Below, in pieces: positions 9,911-18,774 of a stretch of DNA of 64,000 nucleotides. Position 1 is the first letter of the stretch. The number at the start of each line of letters is the position of its first letter. Position numbers and translations under genes: made by a program. Location: the NCBI GenBank assembly GCA_902511005.1, contig CABXDN010000003.1, positions 62,001 to 126,000 of the forward strand, read 5' to 3'. The notes below the pieces were generated by a model. It did not search any database, was not told where the DNA came from, and worked only from the letters and a program-made list of their open reading frames with translations. Source of the stretch: an uncultured Candidatus Poseidoniales archaeon (lineage in GTDB: Archaea > Thermoplasmatota > Poseidoniia > Poseidoniales > Thalassarchaeaceae).

Positions 9911-10876
9911 TTATTCCTCATATTCTCGCCCTTTTCTTCTATAATAGATAAATCCGCCTATTATTAATATCAAGATCCCAACAGAACCTGCAATAACGGG
10001 AACTTGTTCTTCAGTAATTCCCAACTGTTCTAAAATAGAATTATTACCTCCCAATTCAATACCTAAACTAGATTTCTTTTTATTAATTTTTAAATTTATT
10101 TTATTAGCATTGGGGCATGAATTTGGCCTTATTTCGCCTTCTTCAATAATCACAACACATCCTTCCCAGTCTTTTCCTAAGTCGCTTGGAGTCCCTATTC
10201 TGTAAAGACAATTTTCTGAAGAGTCCCCAGTTTTGATTTCTACATTACAATCTCCATCAATATTTTGAAATCCATTTGGCCATGAAGAGGAGCCCATGTT
10301 TTCCTCAATTAAATGAATTTGAAAGAGTTTAGTCAATCCTATTTGGGTTCCATAATTACTTTCACAAATTATTGCTGCCAAAATCAAGATTTCATCTCCT
10401 GAATCAAATGTTCCCCCACTTTGTCCAAACTCTACTTCACATATATCATACCCGATTATTATCACAATTACTTCTTCACTTTCTGAATTGTCAACAGGAT
10501 ATGGGACGCCATTCACCTGAGAAATGGTCGCTGTCACATTAGTCGAAATCCTTCCTGCAGATTCGCCTAAATTCGATTTAAATATCACCTCAAAATTAGT
10601 ACTTTCTCCCGCTGCGACAGTCAAAGTCCCAGGTGCTGCACTATCTAAATTACCTGAATCTACAGTAATATCAATAGTTTCTGAGAAAGCCGAAGGATTT
10701 TCTACAATACAGTTTACAATGGCAGTTCTGGTTGACCCTGGGCCTGGATTAATTTCCACTTGGTCGTTACATTCAAGGGTCACCTCTGGTGCAATTTGCG
10801 CAGAAACGGGTGAGATAAAGCCAAACATTATTGCCGAAAATAACATCGTACAAATGATACTAGCAACTCTCGACAT
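9911..10876 (-). CDS. Secreted protein with C-terminal TM anchor (paralog A)
   Basis: Signal peptide-like MSRVASIICTMLFSAIMFGFISPVSAQ; C-terminal VPVIAGSVGILILIIGGFIYYRRKGREYEE; similar along its length to 10949..11941. Confidence 0.75.
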   Translation of the reverse strand: MSRVASIICTMLFSAIMFGFISPVSAQIAPEVTLECNDQVEINPGPGSTRTAIVNCIVENPSAFSETIDITVDSGNLDSAAPGTLTVAAGESTNFEVIFKSNLGESAGRISTNVTATISQVNGVPYPVDNSESEEVIVIIIGYDICEVEFGQSGGTFDSGDEILILAAIICESNYGTQIGLTKLFQIHLIEENMGSSSWPNGFQNIDGDCNVEIKTGDSSENCLYRIGTPSDLGKDWEGCVVIIEEGEIRPNSCPNANKINLKINKKKSSLGIELGGNNSILEQLGITEEQVPVIAGSVGILILIIGGFIYYRRKGREYEE

Positions 10877-10948
10877 ATTACGTCCGAGTCAACGTTCATG
10901 AATAGAATTATTCCAAAAAATCTTTTTTTTGCTCAAATGATCATTTGA

Positions 10949-11941
10949 CTACTCGTATTCTCTACCCTTTCGGCGATAGTATACAAATCCACCAATTATT
11001 AATATTAAGATTCCAATAGATCCTGCTATGACAGGAACTTGCTCCTCGGTTATGCCAAGCTGTTCCATAACCGACTCATTCCCTCCAAATTCAATACCTA
11101 ATCCTGTAGATTTTTTTTCAACCTTTAGATTGATTCCTACTGGATATTCTGGACATATATTGGGCCTTAAATCACCCTTTTCAATAATGACTATGCAACC
11201 TTCCCAATCCTTTTCTAAATCAGTAGGTGTTCCAATTTTGAAATCACAATCATCTTCCGTTGTTGTCTTTCCTACATCAATTTCTACGTAACAAACATCA
11301 TTTATATTTTGAAAATCACTTGGCCATGAAGATGAACCCATATTTTTTTCAATCAAATGAATCTGATAACTTATTTCTACTTCTACATTACTCCAACAGT
11401 CTATTACTGCCCAAATAGAAATTTCATCCCCTGAAACAAACTCATCGTCAACATCTACAGAATCCTGCCAATATCCGCCAAAACCGCTATATTCTATCTC
11501 ACAAGATGAGTATTCGATTATAATGACAGTCACTTCTTCTGTATCCTCCGCCCCTACAGGATATGGAGCGCCAGCAACTTGACTAATAGTGGCGGTAACA
11601 TTTACCACATCCTCTTCTGGTTCCGTATCCCTATCCGGTAAAGGCATTATTACTCCAAAATTCACACTTTCTCCTGCTTCAATTGTAAATGAATCAGACC
11701 AAAAAACATACTCTCTTGAATACACCCATGCTTCAACATCGATTTTTTCTTGGTATGATGAAGGATTTTCTACCATACAATCAATTATTCCTGCTGTACG
11801 GTCTTCAGGATTTATTTCTATTTCATCATCGCATTCAAGAACAATTTCAGGCAAGATGGTTTGTGCCGAAACAGGAGACATAATTCCTGCCATTGAAGAT
11901 AAACAAAGCATCATACAAATGACACTAACAACTCTTGACAT
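10949..11941 (-). CDS. Secreted protein with C-terminal TM anchor (paralog B)
   Basis: MSRVVSVICMMLCLSSMAGIMSPVSAQ start aligned with paralog A; C-terminal VPVIAGSIGILILIIGGFVYYRRKGREYE. The longer track start overlaps the divergent chaperonin gene. Confidence 0.75.
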   Translation of the reverse strand: MSRVVSVICMMLCLSSMAGIMSPVSAQTILPEIVLECDDEIEINPEDRTAGIIDCMVENPSSYQEKIDVEAWVYSREYVFWSDSFTIEAGESVNFGVIMPLPDRDTEPEEDVVNVTATISQVAGAPYPVGAEDTEEVTVIIIEYSSCEIEYSGFGGYWQDSVDVDDEFVSGDEISIWAVIDCWSNVEVEISYQIHLIEKNMGSSSWPSDFQNINDVCYVEIDVGKTTTEDDCDFKIGTPTDLEKDWEGCIVIIEKGDLRPNICPEYPVGINLKVEKKSTGLGIEFGGNESVMEQLGITEEQVPVIAGSIGILILIIGGFVYYRRKGREYE

Positions 11942-12049
11942 ACTGCGTCCGAGTAAACGTTCATGAATAGAATTATTGCCATCATTAGTCATTTTTTGAT
12001 TGAAATTAAATTCAAAGGATTCATGACAGCCATTACCTCCGATTAGAAT

Positions 12050-13621
12050 ATGAGCGATGGGGCGGGGCAACCTCCAGTAGTGATAGTCCCTGAACAAACA
12101 TCAATCACAAGCGGCACAGCAGTTCAAAAGAAATTAATAACAGCTGCAAGAGTATTTTCTGATTTATTGAAGCCTACATTCGGCCCTAGAGGGCTGGATA
12201 AGATGCTTTACAAAACCAATGGGACAACAGCAGTAACTAACGATGGAGCAAAAATAGTTGCAGAATTATTAGTTAAACATCCCGCTGCTAAAATGATGGT
12301 ATCTATGGCTAACTCGCAGGAAGAAAACTGTGGTGATGGCGTAACAACTACAATGCTACTATGTGGAGCACTGCTTCAAGAAGCAAATCATCTTTTGAGA
12401 AAAGGATTACATCCATTAACATTGGTTGAAGGATTTAGAAAATCTCTTTTGGTTGCGGAAAGTCAAATGGATTTAGACTCTCAAGAAATTAGTGAAGAGG
12501 TATTGTTAGGGGTCGCTGAAACAGCACTTACTGGCAAGGGTACAGAAGGCGCATTAGATTTATTCTCATCAATAATAGTAGAAGCACTCACATCAATTTC
12601 TGAAACATGTGAACAACCGAAAGCGGAAAATGTTGCTATGTTCAAGTCAAAAAGCGGCAGCATTAATGATTCAAAAATAATATCTGGAGTCGCATTTCGT
12701 CGTAGAGTATTGATGGATAGTTTACCTAACAATCTATCAAAAGTAAAGGTAGCTGTGATATCTGGCGATATTAAAATTAGAAAAATGACTAGAACGGCTG
12801 AAATTCAGATTACTTCAGCAGATCAGCTCGATGCATTTGTTGACGCTGAAAAGCGCCGTAAAAATTCGCTTGGGCAATCATTAATAGATAGTGGGGCAAA
12901 ACTTGTATTATGTGGAGGGGAAATTGATAGAGACATATTACATCATTTATTTGATGAGAATATTCTTGCAATAGGCGAACTCGATTCTTCAGAAATCGAA
13001 AACGCTGCCGCCGCAACAGGATCCAAAGTCATAGATTCAATCTTAGATATCGAAGTCGAAGATTTAGGTTTCTGTGGAAGTGTTATTTGGGAAAGAAATG
13101 AGGCGAGTGATATGGTGGAAGACGTAGTTAGAATAGACGGCTGTATTAATCCAGGATTAGTCACAATTGAAGTAGGTGGAGCGGGTGAAATAGCCACAGA
13201 AGAAATCATTCGCGGGTTACATGATGGATTAAGAGCAGTATCTCTGGCAATGGATGATGAAGAGGTATTACCCGGCGGAGGGGCGATACATATTCGAATC
13301 GCTCAATCAGTTAGAACTGCTTCCGAATCAGAACCGGGACGTTCCAGACTCGCAATGGATGCATTCGCCAGAGCGATGGAGACAATACCGGGAGCTCTAG
13401 TCGAGAATTCGGGTAATGACCCCTTAGATGGCGTACTTGAATTACGTGCAGCGACCAGAAATGAAAAGAAATTTAACGGCATAAATGCTGAAGGAAAGGT
13501 ATCTCCAATCGAAAGAGTATGGCACCCTAGATCAATTATCCAAGAGTCATTAGAATCGGCATGCGAAACAAGTATTGGGATGCTTCGTATAGATCAAGTT
13601 ATTTCATCCCGTGGAGATTGA
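12050..13621 (+). CDS. Thermosome/TCP-1-Cpn60 group II chaperonin (divergent subunit)
   Basis: LKPTFGPRGLDKMLY, TNDGAKIVAELLVKHPAAKMM, NCGDGVTTTMLLCGALL, EVLPGGGAIHIRI. Confidence 0.9.
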   Translation: MSDGAGQPPVVIVPEQTSITSGTAVQKKLITAARVFSDLLKPTFGPRGLDKMLYKTNGTTAVTNDGAKIVAELLVKHPAAKMMVSMANSQEENCGDGVTTTMLLCGALLQEANHLLRKGLHPLTLVEGFRKSLLVAESQMDLDSQEISEEVLLGVAETALTGKGTEGALDLFSSIIVEALTSISETCEQPKAENVAMFKSKSGSINDSKIISGVAFRRRVLMDSLPNNLSKVKVAVISGDIKIRKMTRTAEIQITSADQLDAFVDAEKRRKNSLGQSLIDSGAKLVLCGGEIDRDILHHLFDENILAIGELDSSEIENAAAATGSKVIDSILDIEVEDLGFCGSVIWERNEASDMVEDVVRIDGCINPGLVTIEVGGAGEIATEEIIRGLHDGLRAVSLAMDDEEVLPGGGAIHIRIAQSVRTASESEPGRSRLAMDAFARAMETIPGALVENSGNDPLDGVLELRAATRNEKKFNGINAEGKVSPIERVWHPRSIIQESLESACETSIGMLRIDQVISSRGD

Positions 13622-13668
13622 AAGAACGAGTTACAAACACTTCAAGGCTCATGCTTCCACGCATTAAT

Positions 13669-15261
13669 ATGACAACACGCCGAGCGTTGCTAAGTGTCTG
13701 GGAAAAGTCCGGAATCGTAGAACTAGGGAATGCATTATCCAAGATGGGGTGGGAGATTCTTTCAACAGGCGGAACATCTCGTAAATTAAGAGAAGCTGGA
13801 GTCCCAGTAACCGATGTAAGTGATGCAACAGGCCATCCTGAATGTTTCGATGGACGTGTCAAAACGCTTCATCCCGCTATACACGGAGGAATACTTGTAA
13901 GACGTGATAGAGAAGACGATATGAGAACACTCGCAGAATTAGATTATGCCACAATTGATCTAGTTTGTGTGAATCTGTACCCGTTTGAAGCGGTTGCAGC
14001 AAAGCAACCGCCGGTATCAGACGCCGAATTAATTGAAATGATCGATATAGGGGGGCCAACAATGATACGTTCTGCTGCTAAAAATCATAAAGATGTGTTA
14101 GTACTAACGGATGAAAGCCAGTATCAATCGATTATTCAAGCCCTAGAAGACGTAAACGGAAATATTTCTCAAATTAGTTTAGAAACAAAACAACAACTTT
14201 CTCTTGCGGCATATCAATGCACAGCAGCATATGATACAGCTGTAAGTAATGAACTAGAAAAGAGATTTATAGGCGGACCAGTACCAAATCGAATTCATAT
14301 CTCTTCTGAGAAAGGCGTCCCTCTTCGTTATGGCGAAAATCCGCATCAGCCGGCTTCATTTTACCCTGCTTCTTCAGCATCGGGCGCTAAAGGTTTGGCT
14401 GCAGCGGTACAACATGGAGGCAAAGCCCTCTCTTTCAATAATTATCTTGATTTAGATGGTGCATTAAGAATAGCTCGAGGTTTGTTGAGAGATATGGACG
14501 AAATTCGAAACCAAGGATGTGTTGTAATTAAGCATACAAACCCATGTGGCGCTGCAATCGACACTTCTCAAAGTAATGCTTGGAAAAATGCATTAGCAAG
14601 CGATCCAGAAAGTGCATTTGGATGTGTAGTTGCCTTTACTTCAGAAGTTGAAAAAGAGACTGCTGAATCAATAGGGGGGCATTTCTTAGAATGCATAATT
14701 GCACCAGGATATACGCCTGAGGCATTAGAAATCCTTTCTCAGAAGAAAAATAGAAGAATGTTAACAATGTCTGAATTTTTACCGAGAGAAGAAGAAGTTA
14801 GAGTGCGTCAATTAGATGGTGGTTGGGTAGCGCAAGTACAGGGTCCGCCAAGTATAGACTGGAGTAATGTCAAATGTGTTACAAAAGTAGTTGGCGATGA
14901 GGATCTAGTTGCATTGGCTAAATTCGGTTCAACAGTCCTTTCCGAAGTTAAATCTAATTCAATAGTATTGGTTGCTGCTACGGAAACAGGTTTTGCAACC
15001 GTTGGAGTCGGTCCGGGGCAAACAAGTCGTGTTGAAGCTGTGCGTATAGCCGCTAGAAGAGCCGGTAGCCGAGCAGTTGGATCTATGATGGTGTCCGATG
15101 CGTTTTTCCCATTCCGCGATGGTATCGATACTGCCAATGAAATAGGGGTCACTACCGTTGTACAACCAGGCGGCTCTATGAGGGATCAAGAAAGCATAGA
15201 TGCGGCAGATGAACATGGGATGTCGATGCTTTTCACCAATCAGAGATTATTTTTACATTAA
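13669..15261 (+). CDS. purH: Bifunctional AICAR formyltransferase/IMP cyclohydrolase
   Basis: RRALLSVWEKSGIVELGNALSKMGWEILSTGGTSRKLREAGVPVTDVSDATGHPECFDGRVKTLHPAIHGG; VIKHTNPCGAA; RYGENPHQPA. Start chosen at MTTRRALL. Confidence 0.96.
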   Translation: MTTRRALLSVWEKSGIVELGNALSKMGWEILSTGGTSRKLREAGVPVTDVSDATGHPECFDGRVKTLHPAIHGGILVRRDREDDMRTLAELDYATIDLVCVNLYPFEAVAAKQPPVSDAELIEMIDIGGPTMIRSAAKNHKDVLVLTDESQYQSIIQALEDVNGNISQISLETKQQLSLAAYQCTAAYDTAVSNELEKRFIGGPVPNRIHISSEKGVPLRYGENPHQPASFYPASSASGAKGLAAAVQHGGKALSFNNYLDLDGALRIARGLLRDMDEIRNQGCVVIKHTNPCGAAIDTSQSNAWKNALASDPESAFGCVVAFTSEVEKETAESIGGHFLECIIAPGYTPEALEILSQKKNRRMLTMSEFLPREEEVRVRQLDGGWVAQVQGPPSIDWSNVKCVTKVVGDEDLVALAKFGSTVLSEVKSNSIVLVAATETGFATVGVGPGQTSRVEAVRIAARRAGSRAVGSMMVSDAFFPFRDGIDTANEIGVTTVVQPGGSMRDQESIDAADEHGMSMLFTNQRLFLH

Positions 15262-15470
15262 TTCTCAGAATCTCTTTTTTCTCTTAGGAATTTAACGAGA
15301 GAATCTAGATTTTCAAAAAGTATAGTCACTACACTTATGTGTTCACAGTCTTGACAAATGAAACGTTTCCCAGTTTCATAACCCATGTAAGGAACAATAC
15401 GCGGACTAAAACAATTAGAACATACTTCTATGTTTTCTAAATCTTTAGGATTAGATTTCATCATTATCAC
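15258..15470 (-). CDS. Small zinc-ribbon-like protein
   Basis: CSNCFSPRIVPYMGYETGKRFICQDCEH has paired Cys knuckles; start overlaps the stop of the upstream gene. Confidence 0.6.
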   Translation of the reverse strand: MIMMKSNPKDLENIEVCSNCFSPRIVPYMGYETGKRFICQDCEHISVVTILFENLDSLVKFLREKRDSEN

Positions 15471-16189
15471 TATTCATTTGATTGTCGGAAAGAACGTATC
15501 ACATTCAATTTTTTCTGAATACTTGATTCTATAATGCTCAAGAGCTCATTTACATGTGTTGCATTCAATGCTTTGATTTGTGTATCTATAGAGTCAATAA
15601 TCAACGACGCTAATTTCCAGAGTGATTCATCATTAGGGGTCGGAAACATATTTTTAACTTCATTATCAATATCAAATTCATTGATTTCCATTTCATTCAT
15701 TTCTGCAATATTTTTGATATAAGATACCCACAGCATTAGTAAATTACTCCACTCAGACGATTCAATAGCCCCTTCTAATTTTGGAATAATTTCTATCAAC
15801 CCTCTAACGTAGAGTTTACCAGAAGGGGCGGAATCAACATACTGTTGGACAAGCTCATCGACAGAGGGAAAAATCTCATCAAAAGATTCCGGTTTTAGTG
15901 CGGGCTCTATTAGAGATAGAATACGAAAGCGTTTTCCTCCATTAGCGGTATAAAGCAGATTAGTGCCCTGTTCTTGCAGGTCATTAATATCTACTAGAGT
16001 GCCTACATCATATGGTACCGACCATCCGTTTATTTCAGGCATTGAAAGATTTGACATTACATGACCATAAGGCAAATCATTGAGTGTAATATCATCTAAC
16101 ATCTGTTTATATCTCGGCTCAAAAACTCTCATTATCATTTGATCCCCTGGTAAGAGAAGTGAATCGAGAGTGAATAGAGGCACAATCAT
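15470..16189 (-). CDS. LON substrate-binding (PUA-like) domain protein
   Basis: VPLFTLDSLLLPGDQMIMRVFEPRYKQMLDDI...YDVGTLVDINDLQEQG...KRFRILSL resembles the Lon N-terminal domain without ATPase/protease. Start uncertain; track ORF extends to 16276. Confidence 0.75.
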   Translation of the reverse strand: MIVPLFTLDSLLLPGDQMIMRVFEPRYKQMLDDITLNDLPYGHVMSNLSMPEINGWSVPYDVGTLVDINDLQEQGTNLLYTANGGKRFRILSLIEPALKPESFDEIFPSVDELVQQYVDSAPSGKLYVRGLIEIIPKLEGAIESSEWSNLLMLWVSYIKNIAEMNEMEINEFDIDNEVKNMFPTPNDESLWKLASLIIDSIDTQIKALNATHVNELLSIIESSIQKKLNVIRSFRQSNE

Positions 16190-16238
16190 TTGTCCTTCTT
16201 TTAGTGAGGGGATGTCGTCTAATTTCAGAACTTCCACA

Positions 16239-16751
16239 TCACACACGCCCCATTTTCCCTCTAGTCGCCAAACCACTAATCACTAAAGCACCAATCAATG
16301 TGAGTGCTGAAAACCCTGGCACCGAATTATCCTCATTTTCATCTTCGTCGCCCTCTTCCATAATATCGGGCGCTGGATTAACGGTAATTTTTCCAACCAT
16401 ATTAGCTGCCTCATGAGGTTCACATACAAATTCGTAAGTACCGTTCATACCTATTTCAAATGTAAACGAATAGTCTACGTTTCTTTCAGGTTCGCCCGAA
16501 TCAAAGATATTATTTTCCTCAACTGCATTATGGGCTAATAACTCTCCATCCCAAAAAAATCTAACTGTATCTCCTTCGGTAATTGTTACTTCTGCGGGGG
16601 AAAAACGCAAATTTGTACTATCTACTGAGATAATCACTTCTTCTCCCAAGGTTATATTTTTATTTTCCTCAGATGTCACTGTCACTCCTAAAAAAGAGAG
16701 AGCAAATAATGAAAGCACCAAACTCCAAGCGTAAAACTTCCGCGCCTTCAT
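16239..16751 (-). CDS. Secreted cupredoxin (plastocyanin/halocyanin-like) with C-terminal PGF-like tail
   Basis: GDTVRFFWDGELLAHNAVEEN...GTYEFVCEPHEAANMVGKITV gives H...C..H....M type-1 Cu ligands; signal peptide; C-terminal VPGFSALTLIGALVISGLATRGK. Confidence 0.82.
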   Translation of the reverse strand: MKARKFYAWSLVLSLFALSFLGVTVTSEENKNITLGEEVIISVDSTNLRFSPAEVTITEGDTVRFFWDGELLAHNAVEENNIFDSGEPERNVDYSFTFEIGMNGTYEFVCEPHEAANMVGKITVNPAPDIMEEGDEDENEDNSVPGFSALTLIGALVISGLATRGKMGRV

Positions 16752-16799
16752 ACTTTTACAGAAATTGGTTGACGTATGAACTCATGTTTCCAGAGAAGA

Positions 16800-17309
16800 C
16801 TAATTTTCTCCTCTAGTGGTTACTTTGACTCCTACATACCAAAGCCCAATAAGTCCCACTAAAATTATAGTGATAGTTCCAAACCCCGGATCCGCGCCGT
16901 TCCATGAAGACATATCATTCCAAACTCCATCACCTTTTGTCGATACCAACCATACGAAATAAGCAGACAAGGAAGTCATAGTCATAATCATGAACATTAC
17001 ACCTCTTTTAGCATGCTTTGGTATTGTTTTACCAGTAGCATAGTAATCAAATATAGCGTTTCCAAAATAAGGATTAGTTAACGTTTTTCGGAATAATTTT
17101 TCACTGGAAAGAGAGAATAAAAAAGCAGCGGGAACAGCCCAAGATACCGTGGGCCAACCAGGTATCCAAATTCCAATAATTGCAAATAAAACAAACAATG
17201 AACCAGTACCTATGTACAATTTACTTTTCAGAGGACTACTAGCGACACAGTATTTTTCAACAACCTCGTCGATAGTTTGTAACCTATCCATAAAACTCCG
17301 ACCGACCAT
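16800..17309 (-). CDS. DUF454 (YbaN-like) membrane protein
   Basis: IGIWIPGWPTVSWAVPAAFLFSLSSEKLFRKTLTNPYFGNAIFDY...GKTIPKHAKRG resembles the DUF454 core. Confidence 0.75.
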   Translation of the reverse strand: MVGRSFMDRLQTIDEVVEKYCVASSPLKSKLYIGTGSLFVLFAIIGIWIPGWPTVSWAVPAAFLFSLSSEKLFRKTLTNPYFGNAIFDYYATGKTIPKHAKRGVMFMIMTMTSLSAYFVWLVSTKGDGVWNDMSSWNGADPGFGTITIILVGLIGLWYVGVKVTTRGEN

Positions 17310-17384
17310 CTAATCATAAAGGAATATGTCTCAATTTATGCAATAATTCCAAACCGTCAAGGATTATTACTCGCTCGGAGATGT

Positions 17385-18023
17385 ATGGGCGCGCCGTATA
17401 TACAACCCCGTCAGGGATCAATCAGTCATCCGTTACGTATCGCAGTTCTGATTTCAGGAGGGGGTTCAGGCCTACTCGCTCTACTCAACCATCAGCACTC
17501 CAAACCTACCACACATATCACAAAATTAATCATCTCAGATAATGAAAATGCAAAAGGTCTTCAATATGGTGATGATTTTCAGATTTCTACAATAGCGATA
17601 AATCTACCACAATCTCACGATAGAGTTCAAAAACGTATCTTACATGAAAATATTATTCATGAAAGATTAATCGAATCAAATATCGAACTTATAGTCTTGA
17701 ATGGTTATATGAGGATTTTAACTCCAGAATTTGTAAAGAAATGGAAAGGCCGTTTGATCAATATCCACCCCTCTCTCCTTCCAAAATATCCCGGTGCAAA
17801 CGCCCAAAGAGATGCTCTAGAAGATGGTGCTACAATAACTGGATGTACAGTTCATTTAGTCGATGAAGGAGTAGATACAGGGAAAATATTGGCACAATCT
17901 GAAGTCCCTATTTTGCAAACCGATACAATTGAAATTTTACAGAACCGTATCAAAGAGAAGGAACACTTGCTTTATCCAAAGGTTCTGGATGATTATTGCG
18001 CACATCAATCTATTCAAAGATAG
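17385..18023 (+). CDS. purN: Phosphoribosylglycinamide formyltransferase
   Basis: RIAVLISGGGSGLLALL...IVLNGYMRILTPEFVKKWKGRLINIHPSLLPKYPGANAQRDALEDG...TGCTVHLVDEGVDTGKILAQ. Confidence 0.95.
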   Translation: MGAPYIQPRQGSISHPLRIAVLISGGGSGLLALLNHQHSKPTTHITKLIISDNENAKGLQYGDDFQISTIAINLPQSHDRVQKRILHENIIHERLIESNIELIVLNGYMRILTPEFVKKWKGRLINIHPSLLPKYPGANAQRDALEDGATITGCTVHLVDEGVDTGKILAQSEVPILQTDTIEILQNRIKEKEHLLYPKVLDDYCAHQSIQR

Positions 18024-18771
18024 AATTCTTAATTTCATCGAGAGTAATTTCTTTAAATTCTCCCAATTTAATATCATATTTTGAAAGCTGCATATCCCCT
18101 ATCGCTAGACGATGAATTGATACTACATAATTACCCAGAGAACTAAACATCCGGCGAATCTGACGTTTTTTCCCCTCACTAATTGTTAAAATCGCAATAT
18201 TTTGATCATCTAAAGTAATATTCGCAGGCCTTGAAATATATTTTTCCACATAATTATTTTCAGATACTACAACATTAACTCCATTTTTTATTTTAGAGAT
18301 TTCTTCTTCAGTAATTTCTAATTCAGTTTCGACAAGATATTTCTTAGATATATGATTTTCAGGATTTGTTATCTTTTCAACTAATTTACCATCTGTAGTC
18401 ACTAATAACAAACCAGTAGTATCTTCATCTAATCTTCCAACAGTAATTAATGATTCATAAACTCTGGAAGAAACCTTGCCTCTGAATATTTCATAAATTG
18501 ACTTCTTTCCCAAATCTTTCTCTTGAAAATTTAAGCGAGAGCAAATAACTCCTGCTGGTTTATTCATTAAAAAATAAACATCACTGGACGGTAAAATCAA
18601 CGTCTCCCCCCTGAAAGTCACGACCTTTTTATTAGGATTGAATTCAAACTTCATATCCTTCATAATTGAACCATTAACTTCAATATCGCCAGACCAGATG
18701 GCATTTTTCACATCGTTCTTCGAAGAAAAAACCCCGCATTTGGACAGAAATTGATGAAGTCTTATTTTCAT
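18010..18771 (-). CDS. RsuA/RluB-family pseudouridine synthase
   Basis: N-terminal S4-like RLHQFLSKCGVFSSKNDVKNAIWSGDIEVNG; catalytic GRLDEDTTGLLLVTTDG; EGKKRQIRRMFSSLG. Confidence 0.9.
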   Translation of the reverse strand: MKIRLHQFLSKCGVFSSKNDVKNAIWSGDIEVNGSIMKDMKFEFNPNKKVVTFRGETLILPSSDVYFLMNKPAGVICSRLNFQEKDLGKKSIYEIFRGKVSSRVYESLITVGRLDEDTTGLLLVTTDGKLVEKITNPENHISKKYLVETELEITEEEISKIKNGVNVVVSENNYVEKYISRPANITLDDQNIAILTISEGKKRQIRRMFSSLGNYVVSIHRLAIGDMQLSKYDIKLGEFKEITLDEIKNSIFE

Positions 18772-18774
18772 AAA

